In this document: positions 1-7,900 of the stretch, in pieces
How positions within the stretch are numbered: position 1 is the stretch's first letter
Layout of the letters: each line of letters opens with the position of its first letter
Assembly (NCBI GenBank): GCA_009845505.1
Contig: VXZL01000116.1
Location: 1 to 12,186, forward strand
DNA: 12,186 bases
From: Candidatus Poribacteria bacterium
GTDB lineage: Bacteria; Poribacteria; WGA-4E; WGA-3G
Direction of reading: 5' to 3'
Program-made: the position numbers and the translations under genes
Notes under the pieces: generated by a model
Databases searched by the model: none
What the model saw: the letters and a program-made list of their open reading frames with translations, nothing else
Told to the model about the DNA's origin: nothing

Positions 1-1040
1 TGATCCTTTATACGCGCCTGGTCTGCATCTTCACCAACGCATAGAAAACCTTCATTTTCAGGATCTTCGCACGGCTCAAAATCTGTATCGTCGCCATTGA
101 AGGTCTCAACGTTGTTACGCCGGTAGTAAACCGTACTCGCCAAGATGAGATTGTCCGACCACGCATGACTGCCCCGCAAATTTGCCATGAGCATATTGTT
201 CTTTGTCCTGTCTGGATGCGTAAACACAGCACTCCGTTCCGTGTTAAGAAGATCAATCGGTAATGCACCATTGCCCAATAATTCATTATTTGCTAACGTC
301 AGGCTTAAGTCCAGTGTAGAAGCGTTTTCTTTCCAACCGATGTTGCCGAACAACTGCCGGACCTCAGAAGGCGAGAAATCGCGCCACCCCTCTTCCGCAA
401 AGAGATTGCCGCTCAGGAAATAACTCAATCGCTGATTATGATCCCCACTCGAAAATTCAGCGGCTCTGCGTGTGAATGAACCGCCATAGACTTTCACGCC
501 GTGACCGGGGTGTGTAAAGCCGGTCTTCGTCTTCAGAGAGAGCGCACCGCCAAGTGTGTTCAAACCGAAAAGCGGATTTGATCCAGACATCAAGTTGATG
601 CTGGCGATTGCAGATTGCGGAATGACATCCCAATTCACCGTGTCACCAAATAGTTCGTTAACACGTGTACCATCTTGATAAGTAGCCAATCCCTGGGGTA
701 ATCCGAGCAAAGGAGAAGCCGTAAAACCGCGAAAGCGGACATCAGGCTGGAAAGGATTGTTTTGCGCCTCGTTAATATGCACACTGCCTAAGTTACGACT
801 GATGAACTCGGTAAGGTCCAAACTCTGGAAAGCATCAACCGCGGCACTATTCGCTGTTTGGATATTGGCAGGCACTTTATCTTTCGGAAGCCCAACACCG
901 TGGATCGGTGTCACACCAATGACCTCAATTGGTTCTAATTTCACCGGTTCTTCTTCTGAATAGATTAACGTTCCTCCAAAGATGAGTAGAGATGTAAACA
1001 TACAACTGAAAATCTTGAACAAAATATTGGATGAGGTCAT
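1..1040 (-). CDS. TonB-dependent receptor, N-terminal part (cut by window start)
   Basis: Outer-membrane receptor that would import a substrate across the outer membrane using TonB/ExbBD energy. The frame is open from the ATG at 1040 down to base 1, giving 346 residues without a stop; the barrel continues outside the window. A GAAAGGAG ribosome site (minus strand, 1047-1054) lies 6 bases before the ATG. Residues 1-28 look like a signal peptide (one Lys, then a hydrophobic run). Residues 36-44 (EPIEVIGVT) resemble a TonB box. Residues 56-172 form a plug domain with family-typical patches VRFRGF (101-106), YQDGTRVNELFGDTVNWD (121-138) and NPLFGLNTLGGALSLKTK (155-172). From about 180 the alternating pattern of barrel strands begins, with an acidic loop near residues 320-340. 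The ligand cannot be deduced. The gene is divergent from the DlgD-like gene. Family assignment is secure; substrate is unknown. Confidence 0.93.
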   Translation of the reverse strand, partial: MTSSNILFKIFSCMFTSLLIFGGTLIYSEEEPVKLEPIEVIGVTPIHGVGLPKDKVPANIQTANSAAVDAFQSLDLTEFISRNLGSVHINEAQNNPFQPDVRFRGFTASPLLGLPQGLATYQDGTRVNELFGDTVNWDVIPQSAIASINLMSGSNPLFGLNTLGGALSLKTKTGFTHPGHGVKVYGGSFTRRAAEFSSGDHNQRLSYFLSGNLFAEEGWRDFSPSEVRQLFGNIGWKENASTLDLSLTLANNELLGNGALPIDLLNTERSAVFTHPDRTKNNMLMANLRGSHAWSDNLILASTVYYRRNNVETFNGDDTDFEPCEDPENEGFLCVGEDADQARIKD

Positions 1041-1277
1041 TTCTCACTCCTTTCAGTTAGTGGTGAACATGCTATATCTAATGGATGGACTTTAGTGTCG
1101 GTACATGCATGATATACTGCGATCCACTTTTACGCAAGGGAAACTTAACACTTTAGACCTAACAAGTATCGTGAAACGGAATGCTGGGCCACTCTAAAAC
1201 AGACACGAAATATCTTGCATTTTTCTCAAGCATCAGGCATAATGACATTTAATAAATTGACGAGGATAAAAAATTAT
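1041..1277. other. Divergent intergenic region between receptor and dlgD-like gene
   Basis: This 237-base gap separates two genes that point away from each other, so it must hold both promoters and any shared operator. The plus-strand promoter is described separately. For the receptor (minus strand) the best match I find is TTGCGT (1132-1137) and TATATC (1111-1116) with only a 15-base spacer, too weak to call. I see no convincing operator palindrome and no small gene. Confidence 0.5.
1215..1243 (+). promoter_or_regulatory. Probable sigma70-like promoter of dlgD-like gene
   Basis: TTGCAT (1215-1220), a 17-base spacer and CATAAT (1238-1243; one mismatch to TATAAT) give a promoter whose transcript would start near 1250, about 28 bases before the ATG at 1278. 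The -35 match is only 3 of 6. The TTG that opens the longest frame (1215) is part of this -35 element, which argues against using it as a start codon. Confidence 0.4.
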
Positions 1278-2288
1278 ATGAAACGTGTGCCTTTCCAAAC
1301 TTTACAAGACGAACTTTATCGTGTGCTCGCGAGCGTCGGGTTTACCGACGAGCGAGCAATGTTATGTGCAAGGCTCTTTGCTGAAAACCAACGGGATGGC
1401 GTGTACTCACACGGACTCAATCGCTTCCCCGGATTCGTCGCTGGACTGGAGAGTAAGCAAATTAACTTCCGAGTAAAACCAGAAAAAATCGAGAGTTTCG
1501 GGGCATTAGAACGGTGGGACGGCAAGATGGGGGTCGGGCTTGTTAACGCACATTTCTGCATGCAACGCGCAACGGAACTCGCAAATATCCACGGTATCGG
1601 ATGCGTCGGGCTTTCAAACACAAATCACTGGATGCGAGGCGGTGCTTATGCTTTGCAGGCAGCAGAAGCCGGACACATTGGAATATGCTGGACAAACACA
1701 ACCCGACTCATGCCGCCGTGGGGTTCTGGAGAAAAAAAGATTGGGAACAATCCCATGGCAATTGGTATTCCGAGAGAAGGTGGACATATTCTGCTCGATA
1801 TGGCGATGAGCCAGTACTCAAACGGGAAGTTAGAAGTGTTGCAGCTGCAAGGAAAAGAATTACCTCTACCCGGCGGATACAACACCCATGGCGAGCTAAC
1901 TGTTGACCCGGGCGAAATTCTTGACTCCGCGAGAGCCCTCCCTATCGGTTACTGGAAAGGGTCCGGATTGGCTTTGGTACTCGATACAATGGCATCCCTT
2001 ATATCTGGTGGACAAGCCACACACGACATCGGAAAGCAGGGATCCGAATACGCCGTTTCTCAGGTGTACATCGCGATGAACGCCATTGGGATGATGGGAC
2101 AAGCAGCTTTGAACGAGAAAGTAACAGCCATTATTGACGATTTCCATACATCAGTCCCCTTAGATGAAAATGAAAGTGTGCGATATCCAGGGGAAGGCAT
2201 GTTACGGACACGACAAGAGAGCCTTGAAAAAGGGGTCCTCGTGGATGAGACACAGTGGCAAGGGTTGTTGAAAATGAACAGTTCTTAA
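1278..2288 (+). CDS. dlgD: 2,3-diketo-L-gulonate reductase family (YiaK/DlgD, Ldh_2 family)
   Basis: NAD(P)H-dependent reductase of the Ldh_2 (malate/L-lactate/ureidoglycolate dehydrogenase) fold. The E. coli relative YiaK/DlgD reduces 2,3-diketo-L-gulonate to 3-keto-L-gulonate in the cytoplasm. The product is 336 residues, close to the roughly 332 of YiaK. Visible family motifs are DGVYSHGLNRF (40-50, with H45 matching the catalytic His of YiaK), NHWMRGGAYALQAAE (near 117-131), GICWTN, PPWG and MGYWKGSG-like IGYWKGSG. The ATG at 1278 was chosen because the protein then begins MKRVPF like its relatives, GAGGA lies 11 bases upstream, and the longer frame from TTG 1215 would start inside a promoter. 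It stands alone, upstream of two other sugar-acid-type enzymes. Subfamily assignment is good; the true substrate may be a different keto-sugar acid. Confidence 0.88.
   Translation: MKRVPFQTLQDELYRVLASVGFTDERAMLCARLFAENQRDGVYSHGLNRFPGFVAGLESKQINFRVKPEKIESFGALERWDGKMGVGLVNAHFCMQRATELANIHGIGCVGLSNTNHWMRGGAYALQAAEAGHIGICWTNTTRLMPPWGSGEKKIGNNPMAIGIPREGGHILLDMAMSQYSNGKLEVLQLQGKELPLPGGYNTHGELTVDPGEILDSARALPIGYWKGSGLALVLDTMASLISGGQATHDIGKQGSEYAVSQVYIAMNAIGMMGQAALNEKVTAIIDDFHTSVPLDENESVRYPGEGMLRTRQESLEKGVLVDETQWQGLLKMNSS
1324..1358 (+). other. Strong hairpin inside the 5' coding part of dlgD
   Basis: TGCTCGC (1324-1330) pairs with GCGAGCA (1352-1358), and CGTCGG (1334-1339) pairs with CCGACG (1345-1350) around a GTTTA loop. 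This makes 13 GC-rich base pairs interrupted by an asymmetric 3+1 internal loop. It spans codons 16-27. It may be chance arising from codon content, or it may modulate translation. Confidence 0.4.
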
Positions 2289-2495
2289 AATTAGCCCGAG
2301 AGGCATAGCTTGGAACGAAGTGGAAAGCGGATATACGTAAAGGAACGTCCAAAAACCAACCCATCTAACCGAACCGCAAGGAAAAGTAAAAAATTTGGCT
2401 TGCACTCTTTTGGTATTGGCGTATAATACATCTTAACACGGAATTTTCAAGGCACATGCTACATTAGTACAAATTGAACTTGGGAGATATAGCTC
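2289..2495 (+). other. Intergenic gap after dlgD
   Basis: 207 bases. I see no clear rho-independent terminator after dlgD; only a poor ACGT-flanked stem near 2335-2348. The second half carries the promoter for the next operon (2400-2427). No small gene is supported. Confidence 0.4.
2400..2427 (+). promoter_or_regulatory. Probable promoter of oxidoreductase-FAH operon
   Basis: A perfect TATAAT (2422-2427) is preceded at 16 bases by TTGCAC (2400-2405, 3 of 6 to consensus). A transcript would start near 2434, leaving a leader of about 60 bases before the ATG at 2496. The same CTTGCA start of the -35 region occurs in the dlgD promoter, so the two could share regulation. Confidence 0.5.
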
Positions 2496-3620
2496 ATGAG
2501 TTTACGAGCAGGGATTGTCGGTTGTGGCGGAATTAGTCGGAGTCACGCCGGTGCGCATGCGAACTTAGAAGGAGTGGACCTCGTCGCGATGTGCGACATA
2601 AACCGTGAAGCACTTAACAATCGCGCCGATGAATACGAGGTCTCACATCGATATACCGACTATGAGGAGATGTTCGCACGCGAAACACTCGATCTCGTGA
2701 GCGTCTGCACACACGCACCGTTACATGCACCGATCGCGATTGCTGCCGCACAAGCAGGTATCCACGTCTTATGTGAAAAGCCGTTGTCTGTCGATTTAGA
2801 AACAGCAGACAAGATGCTCGTGGCATGCCGGGAGGCAGGTGTGCACCTGGCAGTCAGTCATCAGTTCCGCTTTACACCGCTCTTCCGGCACGCGAAATCC
2901 TTGATTGACGCCGGAAAAATCGGCGAACTCCGCTCCATACGCGAAGTCGGCAAAGGACGCGAAGCCGGGTTCGAGTTGATGGAGATGGGAGTCCACTATT
3001 TTGACGAGATGGATTTCTTTCTCAACGGTATCTCTTGGATCCAAGCGCATATCACATATCAAGGACACGACGTGACGGAGGCGGACATTATGCACAGCAG
3101 TGAGTTGTGTAAAACCGACCGGCGTGATAACGGCATGGTGGCGGGGGATACGATGCTCGTGCATATCGGTGGCGGAAATGGTGCCTACGGCATTATGGAA
3201 CTTTACTGCCGTGAACCTCGACACGGGTGGATGATGGGACCACACCTGCTCGGATCAGAAGGGCAATTGATGATTAAACCACACCCAGAGACCAGTATAG
3301 ACGAAATGTGGTACTGTCCCTTTGATGTATCGTTTGCCGCACATACACCCACATGGGAACAGATAGAACTTGATGCATCAGCGTTCATAATCTCTGGAAA
3401 AGCGTGGCAGTCGCGCCACACCATCTGGAGTGCCAAAAACATACGAGATGCTATTCTTAACGAAAATCAACCGGAACTCGGTGGACGTAATGCCCTTACA
3501 TCGCTTGAGTGCGTGAGTGCAACCTACGTTTCTCATTTCAGTGGAACAAAAGTACAACTACCACTAAAGGAGCGGAGCCATCCGCTTGTAAAACGTCTTA
3601 GTATAGGAGTCACAAATTAA
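2496..3620 (+). CDS. Gfo/Idh/MocA family oxidoreductase
   Basis: NAD(P)-dependent dehydrogenase of the glucose-fructose oxidoreductase/inositol dehydrogenase family, 374 residues, cytoplasmic. The N-terminal Rossmann fold starts with GIVGCGGIS (6-14), and the acidic end of strand 2 is AMCDIN (31-36). The family motif CEKPLS (93-98) supplies the Lys that usually acts in catalysis. The second half is the alpha/beta dimer domain, with GVHYFDEMDFFLNG (165-178) corresponding to the usual GxHxxD catalytic segment (H167, D170). GGGAG lies 9 bases before the ATG at 2496. It is first in a two-gene operon: its TAA is immediately followed by the ATG of the FAH-family gene. The family is certain; the substrate (a sugar, inositol or sugar acid in most relatives) is not shown by the sequence. 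The context with a DlgD-like reductase and a FAH enzyme suggests sugar-acid catabolism. Confidence 0.92.
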   Translation: MSLRAGIVGCGGISRSHAGAHANLEGVDLVAMCDINREALNNRADEYEVSHRYTDYEEMFARETLDLVSVCTHAPLHAPIAIAAAQAGIHVLCEKPLSVDLETADKMLVACREAGVHLAVSHQFRFTPLFRHAKSLIDAGKIGELRSIREVGKGREAGFELMEMGVHYFDEMDFFLNGISWIQAHITYQGHDVTEADIMHSSELCKTDRRDNGMVAGDTMLVHIGGGNGAYGIMELYCREPRHGWMMGPHLLGSEGQLMIKPHPETSIDEMWYCPFDVSFAAHTPTWEQIELDASAFIISGKAWQSRHTIWSAKNIRDAILNENQPELGGRNALTSLECVSATYVSHFSGTKVQLPLKERSHPLVKRLSIGVTN

Positions 3621-4469
3621 ATGAAACTCACATTTTTTAACGATTACCAACTCGGTGTCCTAACAGAAGACGGGATTGTCGACATCAACGATGCCCTCAG
3701 CGGCATCTCTTACCATACGCCGCAAGAACTGATACGAATGGTAATTGAGGATTTTGATAATCTATGTCCGAAAATAGAAGATGCCGTTGAAAACGGATCT
3801 GCTGTCGATTTGGACAGCGTCAGCCTCAAAGCACCCGTCCCGCGACCGGGGCAACTCGTCTGCCTCGCAGGGAACTACATCGAACCAGATAGTCCGTCTC
3901 GCGGCGAATTCAATGCCTTTCTGAAGTCTCCAACCGGCATCATTAACACAACGGATACAGTCGAACTGCCAGAGGCAGACGTAACCGTCTTCCACTTTGA
4001 ACCGGAATTAGCGATTGTTATCGGTAAAACGGCAAAACACCTCACTGAAGAAAATGCGTTAGACTGCGTATTCGGGTACACGCAGTTCATTGATGTCTCC
4101 GCACGTGGATTGCCCGGCGGCTTCTTTTTAGGGAAAAGCTGGCATACGTTTGCACCAATGGGTCCCGCTCTCGTTACTGCTGACGAAGTGGACGACGCGA
4201 ACGCACTCGGCGTGCAACTGTGGATTAACGACGGCCTGCAACACGATTTCTCTACCAATTCCATGGCACGCTTCATCCCAGAACTGCTCGCAGAGGTAAC
4301 CAACGTGGTAACACTGGAACCGGGAGATGTCGTATCAACGGGAACACACCACGAAGCACTTACGGCAGTCGGGGACGGAGACACAGTCCGATTATCAGTA
4401 GAAGGTTTCGGCCCAGAGTTAACGGTGTCCGTACACGACCCTCTAAAACGGACAACATGGCGCGGTTAG
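3621..4469 (+). CDS. Fumarylacetoacetate hydrolase (FAH) family protein
   Basis: Cytoplasmic metal-dependent enzyme of the FAH fold, whose members hydrolyse or decarboxylate beta-diketo acids, for example the last step of non-phosphorylating sugar-acid pathways. The product has 282 residues, normal for the bacterial two-domain form. The metal ligands are visible as FEPELAIVIGK (126-136; E127, E129) and QFIDVSARG (155-163; D158), and K172 in GKSWHTFAPMGP matches the conserved Lys. Departures from the common pattern: LAGNYIEP (82-89) replaces the usual GLNYxxH segment with its His, DVSARG replaces DVSARD, and STGTHHEAL (239-247) replaces STGTPxGVG. The catalytic loop is thus altered and the reaction may differ. 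The ATG directly follows the upstream TAA, and AGGAG (3605-3609) lies inside the upstream gene, so translation is coupled. Family is secure; substrate unknown. Confidence 0.9.
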   Translation: MKLTFFNDYQLGVLTEDGIVDINDALSGISYHTPQELIRMVIEDFDNLCPKIEDAVENGSAVDLDSVSLKAPVPRPGQLVCLAGNYIEPDSPSRGEFNAFLKSPTGIINTTDTVELPEADVTVFHFEPELAIVIGKTAKHLTEENALDCVFGYTQFIDVSARGLPGGFFLGKSWHTFAPMGPALVTADEVDDANALGVQLWINDGLQHDFSTNSMARFIPELLAEVTNVVTLEPGDVVSTGTHHEALTAVGDGDTVRLSVEGFGPELTVSVHDPLKRTTWRG

Positions 4470-4523
4470 GACATTCTCGTATTTTTCAAACACTTGGAAC
4501 TCACTTTTGAATCAAGTTTTATC

Positions 4524-4646
4524 CCAGAGGCATTCAATTTTCCAATAATTCTGATTTTTCTGTTGAAGCACTTCTTGCTGGAGGAGCTTGTGTTCGCGAT
4601 GCCACCGCGAGAATGGTGAAAAAAACCGACAATTGAATGGCTCTGG
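4524..4646. repeat. 123-bp element with 16-bp inverted ends (MITE-like candidate)
   Basis: The left end CCAGAGGCATTCAATT (4524-4539) and the right end AATTGAATGGCTCTGG (4631-4646) are reverse complements at 15 of 16 positions. The interior holds a small stem TCGCG/CGCGA (4594-4598 with 4606-4610) and no coding potential. Size, inverted ends and lack of coding fit a miniature inverted-repeat element. However, a clean target-site duplication is not visible (TTTATC on the left, TTTCAT on the right). Confidence 0.4.
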
Positions 4647-4668
4647 TTTCATCCAGGGCCATTCAGTT
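4631..4668 (+). terminator. 16-bp stem-loop, possible terminator of the FAH operon
   Basis: AATTGAATGGCTCTGG (4631-4646) pairs with CCAGGGCCATTCAGTT (4653-4668) around a TTTCAT loop, with only two G-T pairs and no mismatch. Four T residues overlap and follow the stem (4667-4670), and there are A residues before it (4619-4625), so it could stop transcription in either direction. The T tract is short and the FAH stop is about 160 bases upstream, so the hairpin may simply be a product of the inverted repeats. Confidence 0.4.
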
Positions 4669-4679
4669 TTCCGACAATT
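4653..4679 (+). repeat. Second direct copy of the element's left end
   Basis: These 27 bases match 4524-4550 at 22 of 27 positions, 129 bases downstream in the same orientation. Both contain CCAG, CATTCA and TTTTCC blocks. Together with the inverted copy at 4631-4646, three copies of the end sequence occur within 160 bases. Confidence 0.6.
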
Positions 4680-4691
4680 TGGGTCTGGAAG

Positions 4692-4736
4692 CCCGAACTT
4701 GTTCGGGAAAAGTGTGCTATCCCGAATAAATTCGGG
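4692..4736. repeat. Twin CCCGAA/TTCGGG palindromes
   Basis: Two 16-base palindromes, CCCGAAC-TT-GTTCGGG (4692-4707) and CCCGAAT-AA-ATTCGGG (4721-4736), start 29 bases apart. Each has perfect 7-base arms and a 2-base centre. The outer arms (GCCCGAA 4691-4697 and TTCGGGC 4731-4737) can also pair with each other, so two alternative folds exist. They could be a REP-like extragenic repeat or a dimeric operator about 80-100 bases upstream of the -35 element. Confidence 0.6.
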
Positions 4737-4815
4737 CATCCGGAAACGGGAAGGCTTTATGTAAGTAAACTTAACTCTTAAAACTAAATGGCCCTGCGCT
4801 GCCTCTACATATCAG

Positions 4816-4844
4816 TTGAAGTTACGACACAATTGTGGTAAAAT
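4816..4844 (+). promoter_or_regulatory. Sigma70-like promoter of the protease gene
   Basis: TTGAAG (4816-4821), an exact 17-base spacer and TAAAAT (4839-4844), preceded by an extended -10 TG (4836-4837). The transcript would start near 4851, about 60 bases before the ATG at 4911. This is the best promoter match in the window, and it rules out the TTG at 4851 as a practical start codon. Confidence 0.6.
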
Positions 4845-4910
4845 AAATAGTTGAGATTTGTTGGACGAACACTTTTTCAAACTATCAACCGAGGAACTAT
4901 CACGTATCTA

Positions 4911-7900
4911 ATGCGGCTCTTCATATCAATTCTTCTTATTTTTTTCACTATCAGCAGTTTTGTGTCAGCAGATACATGGCTATGTGGGACACCACTGCTG
5001 CACCAAGAACACCCCCCACAACATCCGCCCGAAGCAAGTGCCGCTGCCCCTGCCGCTCCGGTTCAGATTGGACAGACAGAACGCTTTTTTATTCACATCC
5101 CAGAAGCAGAAGTAACAGCCACCTGTATCGCTAAGAGCGAACACCTCTACGTCTATATTGATAATTCAGTGCGCGACATGCTCACAGATGCTGAAGCAGT
5201 CGCAATTACAAGAGAATTTGACACACGTATCTATCCAAGCGTTCGGGAATGGATGGGAAGCGAATGGAAACCTGGAATTGACAGAGATAACCGAATAACG
5301 CTCCTGATGCACGATGTTGGCATGAATAATTCTGGAGAAGACTATGGCGGTTATTTCGCGTCCATCGATCAGATACCTACAGCACCGAATAGCAATCGTC
5401 GCGAAATGCTCTATATGGATATCTTCCAGTTCAAAGAACGTTCGAGACACACCTTCTACAGCAGTCTCGCACACGAATTCGCACATCTCATCAATTGGTT
5501 TCAAAACGGTGGAACATCGGATCAACGGTGGTTAGAAGAAGGCACTGCATCCTTCGTAGAGTGGGCAGTTTACGGAACGGTACACACTATCTTTGTTGAC
5601 GGCTACCTGTCCAACCCGAGCGTTTCGCTCGCTTACGCGAACACAAGGGAGGTTTATTATGGTGCGGCTTTCCTGCTCATGCTCTATCTCTACGAACAGT
5701 ATGGTGGAAAAGGACTCATCCACACCCTCGCAGCATCAGACGCACTCGGTGAACAGGCAATTAACGCTGCCTTAGCAAACAATGGAAAAAATGTTCGCTT
5801 TCCCGAAGTCTTCTTGAATTGGGGTCTCGCGAATTGGACGAACACGCAAGCGCGAAATAGACAACTCGGCTATGCCAATCTTAGCAATCGAAGAGTGAAT
5901 GCCGCAGTGCCACGCGTTTCTAATTATCCAAATAGGACGAACAATATTCCAATCGATCAATGGAGCGTCAGTTACACTGTTTTCCAGAATCTGCCAGAAA
6001 CCTTGGATCTGTCGGTGACCGGTGCCGACACGGGTAACCTCTATGCGACAACCCTCTATCTAACACCCGATCAACAAACAGAGATTACACCCATCCCATT
6101 CGATACCGAAAATAAAGGATACCTCCGACAGGAAGGGCTTCAGCGTCGTGGCGAACTCGTGTTGATGGTAACAGCAGATACGCCAGGGACGTTCCGTTAC
6201 GTCGCTGCAGCTCCATCCGACCTCAACGATGCTGACAGGACAATGGGTCCACTACGCCAACATATATCAGATGTTATACCCAATTCCATAACTTTCGCCT
6301 TCAAAAACCGTGCACAACCGAGCTTCCGACCCACAAACCTGACCCCGAAAACGTATCTTGAACCTAAGACAGAGATTCATCTCGCAAGTGACTATACCGA
6401 TGTCAAAATAGGCGGAATAGATGAAGACTATCTTTATGCAGCAAGTCGCTGGGGACTTGAAATCTTCTCGCTCATTGAGCCGACAAAACCTACGCACGTC
6501 GGTGAAATCGCTACACCTGGGCAGGCGAGAGCCGTCACCGTTGATGGTGAAACGGCTTACATCGCCGATGGTACCGCAGGTGTACACGTTATCGACATCG
6601 CTATACCAACCGATCCGAGTATTGTGAAGACAGTCAGCGGTTTCACGGATGCAAGTCAAGTCCGCGTCGCCGATGGAAATCTATATGCCCTTGATAAAGA
6701 CCGCGGACTGCTCGTTTTCAATCTTCGAGATGTTCATAATGCTCGAACGCCACCACCGCGACGTTTCTTTCGCACCGCAGGTACGCCTCTTAATGTCACA
6801 ATCCATGACGATACCGTCTATTTTAGCGACAATAGACACGGACTTTTCATTCTCGATCCAAGTCCATTCGGTAACTTCGTTGTGCGCAGCACTGTCCCAA
6901 TTTTCGCCGCCGCTTATGAGATTGCTAATACAAGAAATGGAACCTATGCTTACGTGGCTTCTGGGAACCTCATAGGGGTTGATGTTACGGACATGCAGCG
7001 TCCCGAAACAAGCTTTCATTTACAGACACCAGGACTCGCAACGGGTATTCAATTCTGGAACAATACTGTCTATCTCACCGACCAACAAACAGGTTTACAT
7101 ATTATCAATGCCCGTAACCCGCAACAACCGCGACGCATCTCCTCACAACCGACTTTTGGCAATGCAAAAAATGTGGCACTTCGGGACACACTCGCCTACA
7201 TCGCCGACGGAAAAGGTGGCATCCAAACTATCGATATAAGCCAACCGAAATCGCCGAAGTGGTTACACCGATATGCCTTTGGCGGTAGAGCGCATGGACT
7301 CGATGTCGTCAAAACCGGTGAAGACACCCGAACGATCTACGTCGCCAACGGTGTAGGTGGCCTGAAGACACTCGAATTCACAACGCCATATCAAGGGGCA
7401 GTGACAGAAAGACTATCATTTTCTACGAACCCTGAGATCTCTGGCGATTCACTTGAAGCGGCACGCTGCACGAAAATCCGCGTCCGAGATGGGTACGGCT
7501 TTGCCGCTGTTGAAACTGGCATGTTTGTTGTCGATCTCACAGCAAATACAATCGTAGCATACGTACCGACAGATGTCGCCGTTTCGGACATTGCCTTGTA
7601 CGAAGGCTACGTTTATCTTTGCGCCGGATCCCTTATTGTCATTGACAGTCGAGTGCCGCAGCAGAGCAGAATTGTAGCTCGACGCGACATGCCTGGAAGT
7701 GCCTACCGCGTTGCCCTTGATGTAGATTCACCCACACACGCCTACGTTGCTGCCCTTGAAGGCGGATTGCATATCTTCGACACCACAAACCCAGGAATGC
7801 CTCGTCCTGTCGGAAGTTACCCTACACAAGGCAATGCAACAGGTATCACGCTTACAGGGAAACGTGCTTACTTATTAGATAGCGGCATCGGAGTCGCTGC

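Larger units (their letters stand above)
4470..4910. other. Repeat-rich non-coding region before the protease gene
   Basis: 441 bases without a supported gene. It contains a 123-bp stretch bounded by inverted repeats, an extra copy of one end, two short palindromes and the promoter of the next gene, each listed separately. The minus-strand open frame at 4512-4739 is dismissed because its sequence is made of the repeats. There is no good terminator immediately after the FAH gene; the hairpin at 4631-4668 is the only strong stem downstream. Confidence 0.6.

Noticed and set aside
8..286. 92-residue minus-strand open frame
   Set aside because: A shifted frame within the TonB-dependent receptor, which is open through this region in the correct frame.
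2796..3245. 149-residue minus-strand open frame
   Set aside because: Antisense to the Gfo/Idh/MocA gene, which has clear family motifs; no ribosome site or domain.
3875..4384. 169-residue minus-strand open frame
   Set aside because: It lies wholly inside the FAH-family gene, is Ser/Thr/Pro-rich in the manner of a shadow frame, and has no recognisable motif.
4692..4736. CRISPR-like array
   Set aside because: Only two short palindromes 29 bases apart with no further repeats and no cas genes.
4512..4739. 75-residue minus-strand open frame in the intergenic region
   Set aside because: Built from the inverted and direct repeats and the palindromes; no ribosome site or protein motif.
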